This document shows, piece after piece, positions 1 through 10,469 of a stretch of DNA of 64,000 nt (positions within the stretch are counted from its first letter, which is position 1; each line of letters starts with the position of its first letter). The notes beneath the pieces are model-generated. The model ran no database searches. It was not told where the DNA came from and saw nothing but the letters and a program-made list of their open reading frames with translations. The stretch spans positions 62,490,852-62,554,851 of the forward strand of contig OY829329.1 of NCBI GenBank assembly GCA_963691655.1, read 5' to 3'. The DNA is from Toxonevra muliebris. Taxonomy: Eukaryota > Arthropoda > Insecta > Diptera > Pallopteridae. The position numbers and the translations under genes were made by a program.

Positions 1-583
1 TTGTTTTTTTGGTTTTCTAACTTGGAAGAAATGCATTCATTTTATCATATGATTATATCAAAAAGAAGAGAGAATGAAGAAGAGATTTTTTTTTTTTTAA
101 CTCAAATTCGAGAGATTTGTTCACGTGGGCTATTGCTAATAAAAAAAAATAATTTTTTGTAAAAGATTAAAGCACTAAAATTAAGAGAGTACAACATACA
201 TTGCTCTTATGTGAAAAACAGAAACACAAAAGCAAATCAATTTCTTTGCTCTGAAATAAAACAGAAGTAAATTCGGAGCTAAAATTCTCTCTTCTTTTTA
301 CAAAAAACAATAACTAAAATAAGAAAATTGGCACTTTACATTAACTTTAACATAATTTCTGTTTTCTTTCTTTCTTTCTTTTCTTTCTCTGTCTTTGTCT
401 TTTAACAACATTTTACAACATATATATATATATATAAATATATATATATATGTGCTATATATATATACTTGTGTTTTCTCATACTTATATCATCTTTAAA
501 ACAAACCAATGAAAACAAAAAAAAAATGCATAACATTGAAATTTGAATTTTGTCGCTTGAAACAACAAATTCAAATTCAATAG
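1..583 (+). other. Intron sequence of the tutl-like gene
   Basis: No coding signal is visible. The stretch is AT-rich, with poly-T and pyrimidine runs and an imperfect TA microsatellite at about 419-468. It ends in the acceptor AATAG just before the first exon in the window, so I read it as the 3' part of an intron whose upstream exon lies outside the window. Confidence 0.6.
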
Positions 584-667
584 AAGATGCCCCGGCACCG
601 CCACGTAATGTCAAGGCTGCAACACAACCGCCAGATCATATATTTCAACTAATGCCAGACGAAGCTG
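584..667 (+). CDS. tutl: turtle-like exon (84 nt, phase 1-1), extracellular FN3-region segment
   Basis: The 84-nt exon lies between an AG acceptor (582-583) and a GTAAGC donor. Read in the frame that joins the later exons it gives DAPAPPRNVKAATQPPDHIF followed by QLMPDEA, then one spare G. The APPRNVKA start is typical of the first strand of a fibronectin type III domain, but the B-strand tryptophan is missing, so the exon is either part of a divergent FN3 domain or a linker. Start and end phases are both 1, so it can be skipped without a frameshift. It precedes the complete FN3 plus transmembrane exon at 18955. The assignment to turtle rests on the linked gene as a whole, not on this exon. 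The acceptor has only a weak pyrimidine tract. Confidence 0.62.
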
Positions 668-1280
668 GTAAGCGAGAGCTTAGATTACACAAAAACAAAA
701 CAAAAATATTAAGAAAAATATGAAAACTAAGAATTATTTGAAATTTAAAAATAGTTGCCATTTTTTTTTTTTTTTTTTTTTGTAGCTTTTTGGTTTCTTT
801 AAAACTTTTTACTTTCTGGTCAAAGACCCACAACAACAAAGAAAAATTATTTATAGCTTTATTTTTTCTTTAAATTTAAAGCTCTTTAAAATTGTTTTTG
901 TAAAATAATCAATTTTTAATTCGTGTATTATAATTCATAGTTAAAAACACAAGCTGCAAACTGCAAACTGCATTGAATTTCTTCTCCCCCCAACAGTATG
1001 AAGATACTATGGCTTACAATTAAAGTAAAAGAGCATTTCAAGCAATGAGCTTATCATTCACTGTTTAATAAGACAGAATGCTCTTACTTTTCTCTGAGAA
1101 AAGAGATTGCTATCGGACGATCCGCGCGATGGGTGCGGTGCAATTGAGTGTAATTTAGTAATTCCAACGCTAGATATGGCAGCTATTAGAGATTTCACGA
1201 AGCAATTATAAAAATTTGAGAGGCACACATAAGAAAAAATACTTCCGCAATCGGTTTTCATGAAAGAGAGAAAAAAAATA
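668..1280 (+). other. Intron, no gene seen
   Basis: AT-rich sequence with poly-T (about 761-781). A less AT-rich patch at 1090-1200 has no coding reading that I can support. Confidence 0.5.
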
Positions 1281-1712
1281 TATAGGGAAAGGCTTGCAGG
1301 TTGAGACGGGTTTTGTTTTTATGTCCAAAATTTATTACTAAAAAAAATGTCACAAAAAGCTATATACCGTTGCAAACTTAATGTCTTGGGCTACACCTTT
1401 ACTGCAGAAAATAGTTGCATTGCTTGAAAAATTAAAAAGTTATGGTCAATTTTCCGAACAAATGTTTTTTGGCAAAAAAAATTATTGACATGCAGATTGA
1501 GACCGTCATAGAAATTGAGAAAATGTTGGAACAAACAAAATTAAGGCGATGAATTCCAAAGTATTATTGTTAATTTAAATTTCTTCATAAAGGCTTAAGC
1601 CATGAAGAAGAGAAAAAATATAAGAAATTTCATTAATTTCTGTCAGAAAGATTGGCATCAGAGTTGCAATTTCGGCACGTGAAATAGCTTCGTGTTATGT
1701 TGGCACACTTAA

Positions 1713-2375
1713 GGGGGTAAGCCACTGTGACAGCTGGAAAAATGAGTGATTTTCGGGAATTTTTTTGATGTGTCAAATAAAGGAATATGGGAATCGTTTT
1801 ACAACTTCCAATAATATTTCCATAAATTTTTATTAAAAAATATTGAATAGTTTTGAAGATATAGGCGTTGCCGTGGAGACCGAAAAAAATTTCCCCCTCC
1901 ATGGTCGCGTCGATTTTTCAAGAACGGATTTTCTGAAAAAAAAAATGTTTAGTTTTTAATAATATATATGAGTATAATTCTCGTCGCACGTAGCGTTTTT
2001 TTTTTTTTTATTTTCCACAAAATGGCGACTGGTTGAATATTTTTTTATGTTTTCGACCCTTTTTTTTTTTTTGTTTTAAAAGAGCTTAAAAAATAATAAA
2101 AGTCAAAAATTTTAAAATTGGCTACGCTCAACGATAGCCACTGCAAAAACGAATACAAAAATCGGTTAATATTTGATCGAGTTATTGACGCGACCAGTTC
2201 GAAAAAAGTCGTTTCGAGAAAAACGCGTTTAAAGTTTTCAGTTCATTAAGTTTTCAGTTTACTTACTATCACTAAAATGGCTATAACTCAAGCAATTTTG
2301 GGAATTTTGACTTGAAATTTTGTACACATTTAAGATAAAAAAAAAATGTTTGACCCGTCACAGTGGCTTTCCACC
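1713..2375. mobile_element. MITE with TTAA target duplication (piggyBac-like)
   Basis: TTAA occurs directly on both sides (1709-1712 and 2376-2379). The ends are inverted copies: left GGGGGTAAGCCACTGTGACA, right complement GGTGGAAAGCCACTGTGACG. The 663-bp interior is AT-rich without a long reading frame. TTAA duplication is the hallmark of the piggyBac superfamily, so this is probably a non-autonomous member; the terminal sequence itself is not one I recognise. It sits inside the larger inverted-repeat element. Confidence 0.68.
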
Positions 2376-2609
2376 TTAAAATTGAATGATTATTGACACT
2401 TGCTGCATTCCACGGAATTTTTTGTGCCACTTACTTTGCCTAGTAAATTCTTCATACATAATCAGAAATCAACTTCTTCATCTAAAGACGACGTTTTCTT
2501 TTTTCGACTGCCCGTGTTCGCTTACTATAAAAGTTCAATAGCAATTCCAACCATAAACAAGCATTAAAATGAGGTCTCTGACGTTTTCCCTCCAAAATTA
2601 TAAATGCAC

Positions 2610-3357
2610 ATAGCAAGGCCGTATTTAGGGGGAGGTTTTAGGGGTTCTATGCGATCAAATCCGATTTGTTTTCTTCGACATGAGGTTTGACTACGGATTC
2701 AAAAAGAGAAGGTGATACTGAGCACTCCTGCATTCATAATTTTTCTAGATCAGTAACTGTTTTTGATTTAAGGTTTCGTCCTGAATCAGTTTGAAAAGTT
2801 TAAAAATTAATAAAAATACAAAAAATTATCGGATCCATGTAAAATAAGACCTGCTTGAACCCCATTTTTTCCCTAAAACGTGACGTGATGGGAAGTTTTT
2901 GACCTCAGATTCGTGCTCAATGTGAAAAAATCTTTCGCAAAAACTCCATCTTAAAATTAAATTCCCAATGACGATCATTTGAAAAAAATGAGCCTCTACA
3001 ATTTTTGGTAATTTTTTTGAGGTTGGGTACATCATCAGTAGTGGGAAGTCAATGAGCTAATGAAATTATGTCCCTCACGATAAAAAAAAATACACTAGAA
3101 TGCACATTGAATAATATTTATTTGAAAAAATTTAATTTCATTATTCTGGGAATTTTTTGTCACCTTTGCCCATTTTTTTTAGGTTAAGATTAAAAAAAAT
3201 TGGAAAATTTAACCTAAAATTTTAATTTTATAGGGTCCATCAAATGTATCACCGATTGATTTTATGGTATTTAAAAATCAGTTTGATAAAAATTATTCAT
3301 GAATATTTTCTTCGAATGAAAACCCCCCCTGAAAAAAATTTCTGGCTACGGCCCGGG
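2610..3357. mobile_element. Possible insertion bounded by GGCCGTA ends
   Basis: Near 2619 the sequence reads AAGGCCGTATTTAGGGGGAG. The complement near 3325-3357 reads GGGCCGTAGCCAGAAATTTT and then a G-run. The GGCCGTAGCCAG...GGGGGG arrangement resembles ends of short dispersed elements I have met in invertebrate genomes, but the two ends match only over GGCCGTA and the following G-rich segment. No coding region is supported. Confidence 0.3.
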
Positions 3358-3715
3358 CACATAGTGTCTCAACCTGCAAGCATCGCCGATATTTTGAAAT
3401 GATGCAATATTTTTTCCATAATGCCAGATATGTTCAAAATTCCTTTGGAACATTAAAATAGGGCAAAAACTGTGGGTGGTACGAATGTTATATTAACCTT
3501 TTTGTACGGCTTCAATAACTATACCTTTTTTACGTTTAGAAAATTCTAAAATTCACTTTTTTCACAAAAATTGTTTGGTTACTCTGTTTGAAACATATAA
3601 GGAATGGCAACAAGTAGGTCTCAGCAGGTAGGTGACAGCAGAAACATTCGTACCGTTTGTGGAAAAAAACAAAAATATTGGACTGTCTCAACCTGCATGC
3701 TTTTCCCCTATGCTT

Positions 3716-3893
3716 TCTTAGTATCTGCCCTGCTTTCTGCCAGATCAGAGTAAGCATATTTGGTACTGGAGTGTTGGGAGACGAACACCTAAGCTCTCTA
3801 ACACCGCAGGATCTGCTAAGATTTATTAATAAGTCTGGTAGATTTAAAGAACAGCAAAAGGGAAGACAGGATATAGTAGTACAACGGACGTAA
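3716..3893 (+). pseudogene. Fragment of a non-LTR retrotransposon ORF2 C-terminus (jockey-like)
   Basis: The reading CPAFCQIRVSIFGTGVLGDE is followed by HLSSLTPQDLLRFINKSGRF and a stop at 3891-3893. The pattern C-x-A-x(3)-R-x(3)-FG, then L-x(2)-L and LLRFI-x-SGR, resembles the last residues of jockey/R1-type LINE reverse-transcriptase proteins after the Cys-rich segment. Everything upstream is missing; the fragment begins immediately after the right inverted repeat of the 1281-3713 element. It is a dead scrap, and the identification is by pattern only. Confidence 0.42.
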
Positions 3894-4812
3894 AACCTGT
3901 CTGAGAGCTGTAATCTTGAATACTTCTTTTGTCTGTTCTGTTGAGAATTAATCTAATTGAGAACTTAATTTAGGTTACTCTCAAAATATTCTTTCTTCCA
4001 TTATGGCTTTATCTGAAGGTTAAAACAAAGATTAAGAGCACAAAACAAATTACTTTCATTTTCTATTTCTATGAAAGATGTTGTTTATAATTTTAGTTTT
4101 TTTCGATTGAGCTGAATATTGAACTTAAGCATTCGGCGTAACAGTCCGTCCGGTACAAACAACTTACACCAAGGCGACCATATCTTTTATTTATATTCTA
4201 CTTTATATTCTTTACAAGTTGTTAAGGCTAGACAATCGAAATAATTTTTCCTTCCTTCTTTGGAAAATTTATAATAGCACTATTATGAGAATAAAAAAAT
4301 ATTACTTAGTAAGTGAAGAAAACAAAGGAAAAACAAAATTTCATGTTTTTCATGTTTTTCTGAGCAGTCAACGTAGTCTAACATGCTCATTTAAATATAA
4401 AGTATAGTGTAAACTCAGCCGTGGAAAACAAATAACAAATTTAATTGAAAGGTGGGCAAACTTTCAACATGGCCTAACTTAATTATGTTTACAAATATTG
4501 TGCTGAGGCGAAAATTTGTATTATTACCTACTACTTGTATCCCACCTTGCTCTACCTTATCCTAAACTAAAATGGCAATAAATATTTTCTTTCCACTCTA
4601 AGAAGTTTGTCAATGTTTATGTTGTTACTGCTCGTGTTTGAGTTTTCTTTTTTTTTTTTTTTTTTTTTTTAAAAAGTGAGCAAAACATTAATACAACTGA
4701 TGAAATTTAAAATATTTAAGCGTACCAAAATAATTTTTAATTATTAAAATTAATTAAAAGTAACTATGTAGATATTTGTGTAGGCGTAGCAGTTGCCTAG
4801 GCTACTCATACT

Positions 4813-4844
<32 letters not shown>

Positions 4845-5288
4845 TCACCCATGTATACGTTGTACGTTCTGCGTCAACGTACGCTTGGTGCGTGTGTTCG
4901 TTCTTTAAAACACTTTTGTGACAAAACTTATTTTACGTGCAACATTTTTTTTTTCTCTACCTTATTTACTAAAGTTCTTATTTCCTTTTTTGAGTTTTTT
5001 TTCTGTTTCTTTTTAATTTCCGTATCGTTTACGTATGTTGTGTGATGCAACCCTGGATTTCGTGTTCCTCTGGCGCTTAAATGTTTTTTTTATAAAAAAA
5101 AAAAAAATAAATAAAAGAATTAAAAGCATATCCTTTTTGGTTTTGTTTTTCATTTTATAGGTATTTTTGTGTATACATATTTATATAAAAAGTTTTTGTT
5201 TCCCTTTTTTCTTCTTTAAATCGTGCATAAACGTCATTTGCTCTTATATATATACATACATATATATATATATATATATATGCATTTG

Positions 5289-5320
<32 letters not shown>

Positions 5321-5799
5321 ATGGGTGAATATTTCTCATTTTACTTGTCTGAAACTATAACTGAAAAAAAAAAACAAAAATACACAACTTTAAACCCCGT
5401 TGGCTACAAATTTCCGTTTTGTATGCAAAAATTTGTGTCAAGGCTGGCAATTTCCAACATATTGCGTATGTTCTGATTTCATACACACGTGTATGTAGAC
5501 AGTGGGTTAAATTAAAAAGAGAAATTAAAATTATTTATATATCGTTAGTCATATTTCATCATTAAAACACTTAAATTTTTAATATTTTTTTTTTGCTAAG
5601 TTTTAAATTCTCTACTTAAATATAAATATATATACTACACGTATTATTTTAGGATATTGTGGAGCTGCGGAAAAATAATAATATTCAATTGGGATTTCAC
5701 TGTAATTTTGTTTCTTCAAATCATTGAATGGAACTGTTAAAAAGAGAATCACTGAAATAAATAGCGCGCAAAATATTTGTTTTCTCTCTCTTTTCATTT
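3894..5799 (+). other. Intron with microsatellites
   Basis: No exon is supported. The stretch holds a poly-T tract (4649-4670), a (CTTA)n tetranucleotide repeat at about 4813-4844 and imperfect TA microsatellites at 5244-5312. Small readings such as 4776-5045 are low-complexity translations of these repeats. Confidence 0.5.
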
Positions 5800-5935
5800 T
5801 GCTCCAAACGAGCGCCCTGCAAAAATATAGAGCTCAAATTATATAGTTTGCTCTAAACGGTAAACACAAAAATGTTTAGAGCTCTAATTATTCTCTCTAT
5901 ATTTTACTCTGAACGATAGACACAGAAATATTGAG
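5800..5935. repeat. Degenerate ~70-bp repeat, first cluster
   Basis: Two or three imperfect copies of a unit resembling AGAGCTCAAATTA...TTTGCTCTRAACG...GACACAGAAATAT lie in tandem. Related copies occur at about 7370-7505, and an inverted piece (CTCAATATTTATTTCTG) lies at about 6802-6818, on the other side of the hAT-like element. The family is unknown to me. Confidence 0.4.
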
Positions 5936-6742
5936 ATGCGATGCCAACTTGCGGGGAATTCCCCGATTTGTGGGGAACTTTACTTGGTGCGGGGAATGAA
6001 TTGTTTTTTGCGGGGAATTTGAAGTCTTAAAATCTTCATTTTAATTCATTTTGGGGATTAAAATCTTTATCTTTTCTTAAGCAGGCCCTGCAATTTGGAG
6101 AAATCAATTTTTAAAAAATAGTGCTATTTGAAAGTATTTTGTAAAAACTTCAGAGATTGCTTTTGTAGATATGAAAGATTATAGCGGCGAGTGTCAGTCA
6201 GGCCAAAACAATCGCGCGGCTCTTTGACTTCCCTTTCGGCCGTTCGGAAAGGTTTAGCTATGCCTTCGTCCAGCACATCTTGATTAACTCTTAATCATTG
6301 CTGATTAATCTGTAAACTTACAAATTAAGGTCAGCCATCATAAAGAAGATGAAGTATATTTTATATGTTAAAAAACGATAGTCAAAACTTTGAACCCGTT
6401 TTTCTCAAAACAAAGTTTTTGCTATTTTTTATTTGAGTTAAAAGAAATCCCATGTCTTCTCTTTTAAGAACTTTGATGTCCAAAAGTGGGCTGAAGCTTA
6501 TATGTTAAGAATTCCTATCAATCTACCAGTCCCATAAATATTTGTTAAGTTTTGAACCGAGAAAGTTCAGCCTCAAAACAACACTCACTGAGGTCATTTT
6601 CGTTTTTGTAAAATGTTTATATGGAAAGTGCGTGTAGCGCTGTTATAATATGAAATTATACCAATGCGGGGAATTCGATCGAAAATCGGGGAATTTCTCT
6701 AGGGTTATCGGGGAGAGAGAAAAAATGAGTTGGCATCCCTGC
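5936..6742. mobile_element. Non-autonomous hAT-like element
   Basis: The right end, read as complement, begins CAGGGATGCCAACTCATTTT. The left end carries GCGATGCCAACTTGCGGGGA. Both are followed by subterminal GGGGAATT and CCCCGAT motifs in opposite orientation (5951-6020 and 6667-6712). CAGGG at the end followed by TGCCA is usual for hAT elements. The first bases of the left end are changed and I could not find a clear 8-bp target duplication. No transposase frame is present. Confidence 0.45.
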
Positions 6743-6907
6743 TATAAACCCTATTACTCTCACCATTTGCTTCTTTCAGAGAGTGCTCAAATCAAATTAA
6801 TCTCAATATTTATTTCTGTAAAGGAGATTTAAAACCAAATTACTCGGTTTTCGCATTTTGGATTCTTGGATTTTACTTAACTTTTACTGTACGTGACAGT
6901 TCAGATG

Positions 6908-6963
6908 GCATCAATTGAGTCCATGTGAGACTTTCGCGTCAGCCGGGTGGACTCAATTGATGC
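6908..6963. other. Perfect 16-bp hairpin in intron
   Basis: GCATCAATTGAGTCCA (6908-6923) is followed after 24 nt by its exact complement TGGACTCAATTGATGC (6948-6963). The loop and flank are unusually GC-rich for the area. It could be the ends of a tiny foldback element or a stem in a transcript; nothing else identifies it. Confidence 0.6.
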
Positions 6964-7369
6964 TGGTGGCCATGGCAGCGTCCCCTCCCTTTTTCGGCTT
7001 GAGGTCGCCATTTTACTCCACCTTGTGTCAAGCTTCGAAAATAAATCCATTCAGTTGTGATTCGGCAACTTTTCGCAGTGGTCACGACAAAGATTTCTTT
7101 ATATAGACACAAAATAATTACACTTGAAAAAAAAAAAATGAACACTTGAATTGAAAAATTCAGGCCGTAGGGGTTTTTTCGAATTTGACACAAGCGCTGA
7201 ACGTGTTAACAATTCCTTGAACAATTTGCAGCTGCTTACATATGAGTGTTGAGTTTTTCAATCCAGATTTTACTGTTATCTGCTTCCTCCGTAATTTTGC
7301 TTATTGATATCATTAATTTGAAATGAAAAAGAGACAAACACTCAAACTGAGAGCATGTTAATTAAATTA

Positions 7370-7505
7370 ATTCCCTCATATATACCAAAAACTTACTCTC
7401 TTTACATGTTTTTTTGACCGAGACACACACATAAATTTAGAGCTCAAATTACTTTCTCTACATCTTCCTCTCAACCAAAGACACAGAAATATAAGATTGA
7501 GAGCC
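7370..7505. repeat. Degenerate ~70-bp repeat, second cluster
   Basis: The AGAGCTCAAATTACTTTCTC and GACACAGAAATAT motifs recur here, matching the cluster at 5800-5935. It lies directly beside the SINE that starts at 7523. Confidence 0.38.
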
Positions 7506-7522
7506 TATTAGCCATATTACTC

Positions 7523-7836
7523 TTAGGTTAGGTTAGGTTAGAGTGGCTGTCGAGAGACACACTAAGGCCTGAACGGCCCATTGTGATACCACATAGTTGG
7601 ACCTACAGTTTAACGCCGATTCCGAACGGCGGTGTGGCAATTTTTTATCGGCTTGGTGGTTTTGCCATTACCAACCAAGGTGTGTACTTGTACACTATCT
7701 TATAATTCTCATACACTTCATATTGATAGTGGATATAAGAAAGTAATGAAAATTAACCTCCAGACGAAGACGGGAATCGAACCCGAACCTCCCAGATGAA
7801 AGTCTAGTGCACTATCCACTAGACCTCGATACGTCT
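7523..7836 (-). mobile_element. tRNA-Glu-headed SINE (copy 1)
   Basis: On the - strand the element starts with a tRNA-like head (7836-7762). It has a GGTCTAGTGG D-arm/A-box, a CTAGA/TCTGG anticodon stem with loop CTTTCAT (anticodon TTC) and the B-box GGTTCGATTCC; six of seven acceptor pairs can form. The body follows with GGTTGGTAATGGCAAAACCA, GCCGTTCGGAATCGGCG and TTAAACTGTAGGTCC. The copy ends in CTAACC repeats, that is (TTAGG)3 on the + strand at 7523-7537. The body matches the + strand copy at 10225. RNA polymerase III transcription is the family norm; I see no reason to call the head a working tRNA gene. Confidence 0.72.
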
Positions 7837-7860
7837 CTTACTTACTATTTGGTTTTTTTT

Positions 7861-7988
7861 AGAGCAGCGGTGGCCACCAGTACATTCGCAATGATCGATT
7901 GAGCACTCTTTTTATGGAAATGAGCTCTGTAGATGTGAAATTTCTGAAGCTCCTTTGCATGCGTGCAAATCTTTGGCCTACGCTGTTT
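7861..7988 (+). repeat. Dispersed ~128-bp repeat, copy A
   Basis: Begins AGAGCAGCGGT and ends CTACGCTGTTT, with GATTGAGCACTCTTT and TATGGAAATGAGCTCTGT inside. The complement of 31963-32091 is a clear diverged copy over its full length. The ends share a short inverted CAGCG, which suggests a small MITE. No coding content. Confidence 0.62.
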
Positions 7989-8839
7989 AAGAAACAGCTT
8001 AAACCAAATTATTCAAACGATGTTTTTCTGTTAGATAGAGAAAAAATAAAAAATATTCTCTACGCTAAGTTGAGGTTTGTTTCACTGTGCATTAAAAATT
8101 CTTTAAACACCAGAAAACCGTTGCCAGCCATTTGATGCAAGCAAGCAATTATTGCATACACACACACACATAGAATACTTAATGCCCTTGCCAACTTCAC
8201 ACCACCGCGCACAACTTGCATACATTAGTAAGAGAAGGAGAATGGAATGCAATAAGAACAAAAGGGTTTAATATTAATGCACACATTCACATTAGCGCAT
8301 ATGTGTGTGCATACATAAAAATGCTTATTTTTTTTTTAAAGCTTAAAGCTAATTTCAAATTTTTTTTTTTTTTTTTGCTTTCATTCAGTTTTTTTACTTT
8401 TTAAAATGTTTAAGCATAGTTACCTGCCGGTATTCCTGTTTCACTCTTTTTTTTTTTTCTTTAATTTTTTTACTTATGTTTATATCATAGTAAGTATATT
8501 TTTTTAAAAATATATCAAAACTCTTAATGCAATTATTTCCTTTAAGGTTTGTGTTGCCTCTTTTTTCCTTTGGGCACCATCTCTTAATTTCACATTTTCA
8601 TTTAGCACAATTTTCATTTCAAATGCACCAATCACACACACAGATTACTTTTTGTTTCTTCTTCTATATTTTTCATATGTAGTAGAATTAATGCCTATAT
8701 ATTTTTTTTAAATTTTAAATCTTCTTGTTTTTTGGTTCTACTTTTTTTTTTTTTTTGGGCTTTAATTTTTTTTTTTTTTTTTTTTATTATTATTATTATT
8801 TCATTTTTGCTCACAAATGTGTTATATTTTTATTTGCAG
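7989..8839 (+). other. Intron, no gene seen
   Basis: AT-rich with a short CA repeat (about 8160-8170), several poly-T runs and ATT triplets at about 8786-8801. The last bases form a good acceptor tract (TTTTTATTTGCAG) for the exon at 8840. Confidence 0.5.
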
Positions 8840-8923
8840 ACCTTTTAGCATATTTCGACATTTATTTTCATACCGATTCGAATGGATCGATTGTTTACTC
8901 ACCGCCCAAATTAAATTTAAAAG
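8840..8923 (+). CDS. tutl: turtle-like exon (84 nt, phase 1-1), extracellular
   Basis: The acceptor TTTGCAG and donor GTATTTG bound 84 nt. In the linked frame it reads LLAYFDIYFHTDSNGSIVYS then PPKLNLK, with a split codon on each side: G+AC gives Asp and the final G joins GC of the next exon to give Gly. YFDIYFHT looks like the C-strand of an FN3 domain (pattern Y-x-I-Y). With the exon at 584 it may make up a first, divergent FN3 domain. Length and phase are identical to that exon (84 nt, 1-1), so either could be a cassette. Other exons might be missed in the long introns on either side. Confidence 0.66.
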
Positions 8924-9594
8924 GTATTTGATTTATTTCATTTCATTTATTTTATTTCATACCATTTTCAAAATTTATGCACATCACACTTGCCTACATA
9001 CTTTTTTTTTTAATTTTTTTATATCCAATTGCACTTTAATTTAAATCTATTAAATTCAAATTTAATATTTATCGTACGTTTCAATATATTTAGCCAAATA
9101 TTGGCAGTATTTTTTCTTCTTTATAATATATGTACAGTCCAGTTTGTTTTGAATATATAATATTGTTACAGATTCCTATATGGTTTAAATAGTGTTGCTT
9201 GAGAGTTTTTGTAGTATTCTAATACCTACCGCCACATAAAGTCAATTATTCCATCGGAAAACACTTAAACATTTTAAGGTTCCAAAAATTTTGGTGTCTT
9301 CTTTCATACTGATTGATAGAAAAAGTTGCTGTAAACACAAAGAAAATGGCAGATATTCCATTTTCTATCAAAGCTATTTTAGATCACCAGATATCATAAC
9401 TTCAAAATTTAATCAGCTTGGAAGCAGTTTCCCTCTTATTCTTATAGTTATTGAGACATTCCCTCATATTTATTACTAGTAAAAAATTGTTTATCTACAC
9501 AAGAAATGGCAGACATCTTGCATCTTTAGGAGCGAACAAAAAATAAACAGCCTTCTGTGATCCACATAACTACTTTTAAATTTTAGTAATAGCT
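8924..9594 (+). other. Intron, no gene seen
   Basis: AT-rich filler with poly-T (9001-9020). Small readings such as 9291-9479 show no recognisable protein. Confidence 0.5.
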
Positions 9595-10080
9595 TTGAAA
9601 AAAATTGCGAGAAAATTCTCGCAAAAAACTGAAAACATGCTTGTCTAAATTTAAGTTAGTGCTAGGAAGGAAAATGCTTGTCAAAAAGTGTTTGTCAAAA
9701 TGTGAGAAAATTATTGTCAAAAATGGAGAATGCTTGCCAATATTAGGAAATTGCTGTTCAAAAATGGCAAAATAATTGTCAACAGCTCTTTTGTCTTTTT
9801 TCAATTTCCCTTTAGATTTTTTTTTCAAATGTCAAATTTCACGTTTTAATATTTATAAGTTAGCACATAGCTTACATTATTCAACGAAAATACATGGTAC
9901 TGGAATTTTGTCTGAATTAGTACGGAAATCACCTTGGCGGTGTAAATTTTAAGATTAATTATAATTGTTGATGAATAAATAAATTGAAAAATTTGGATTA
10001 AAACTAGTTTGAAAAGAGTTTTCCAATTTTTGACAACCATTTTTCCACCTTTTGACAAACAGTTTCCCAAATAATTTAAC
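9595..10080. repeat. Foldback-like region of TTGTCAAAAATGG repeats
   Basis: From 9595 to 9790 imperfect units of the type GAAAATGCTTGTCAAAAATG repeat four to five times. From about 10010 to 10075 the same units appear inverted (TTTTGACAACCATTTTTCCA). The two sides could pair. The mechanism is unknown. Confidence 0.45.
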
Positions 10081-10094
10081 CTGTTAAGGGCGAG

Positions 10095-10190
10095 CGGAAA
10101 CAAAAGTAGATAGATCAACAAAGTAACTTGAGAAAAAAATTGTTTTTGAACTTGGATCAAGAACGGTTCAGTGACTGGGTTAAGCATTAC
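10095..10190 (+). repeat. Dispersed ~90-bp repeat, copy 1
   Basis: AAAGTAGATAGATCAACAAA, TTGTTTTTGAACTTGG and GAACGGTTCAG match the sequence at 13092-13175 in the same orientation with scattered changes. This copy lies just before a SINE, the other just before a mariner element, so it may be the end of another transposon. Confidence 0.5.
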
Positions 10191-10224
10191 AAATTTTTCC
10201 TTTGAAATAAAGATTTTAGTTCAC

Positions 10225-10469
10225 GACCTCGATAGTCTAGTGGATAGTGCACTAGACTTTCATCCAGAAGGTTGCGGGTTCGATTCCCGTCTTGGTCTGG
10301 TGGTTAATTCTTATAAACTTCTTATATTCACTATCGATATGAAGCGGATGAGAATTATAAGATAGTGTACAAGTACACACATTGGTTGGTAATGGCAAAA
10401 CCACCAAGCTGATAAAAAAATTGCCACACAGCCGTTCGGAATCGGCGTTAAACTGTAGATCCTACCATC
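10225..10469 (+). mobile_element. tRNA-Glu-headed SINE (copy 2)
   Basis: The head (10225-10297) has A-box TAGTCTAGTGG, loop CTTTCAT (TTC) and B-box GGTTCGATTCC; 5 of 7 acceptor pairs remain. The body repeats the landmarks of copy 1: GTACAAGTACACAC, TTGGTTGGTAATGGCAAAAC, CCGTTCGGAATCGGCG and TTAAACTGTAG. The anticodon 3' strand (CCAGA) no longer pairs with CTAGA, so the head is decayed. A second tRNA-like head follows directly. Confidence 0.7.

Larger units (their letters stand above)
1281..3713. mobile_element. Composite terminal-inverted-repeat element, about 2.4 kb
   Basis: The left end reads TATAGGGAAAGGCTTGCAGG and continues TTGAGAC. The complement of the right end (about 3685-3713) reads CATAGGGGAAAAGCATGCAG and continues GTTGAGAC, giving inverted repeats of about 26 bp. 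Two more copies of the GCAGGTTGAGAC core lie inside, one in + orientation near 1490 (slightly changed) and one in - orientation near 3366, so the element may be two nested or partly duplicated copies. No transposase reading frame is visible, so it looks non-autonomous. It carries a TTAA-flanked MITE and a second foreign block. Its superfamily is unknown to me. Confidence 0.5.

Noticed and set aside
3657..3893. 78-codon complete gene on the + strand
   Set aside because: Only the last part is protein-like and matches a LINE C-terminus; the first codons come from the inverted repeat of the adjacent element.
7762..7836. Functional tRNA-Glu gene
   Set aside because: The fold is good, but the sequence is attached to a SINE body that recurs with the head at 10225 and with other heads elsewhere; one acceptor mismatch and a non-consensus anticodon stem also speak against it.
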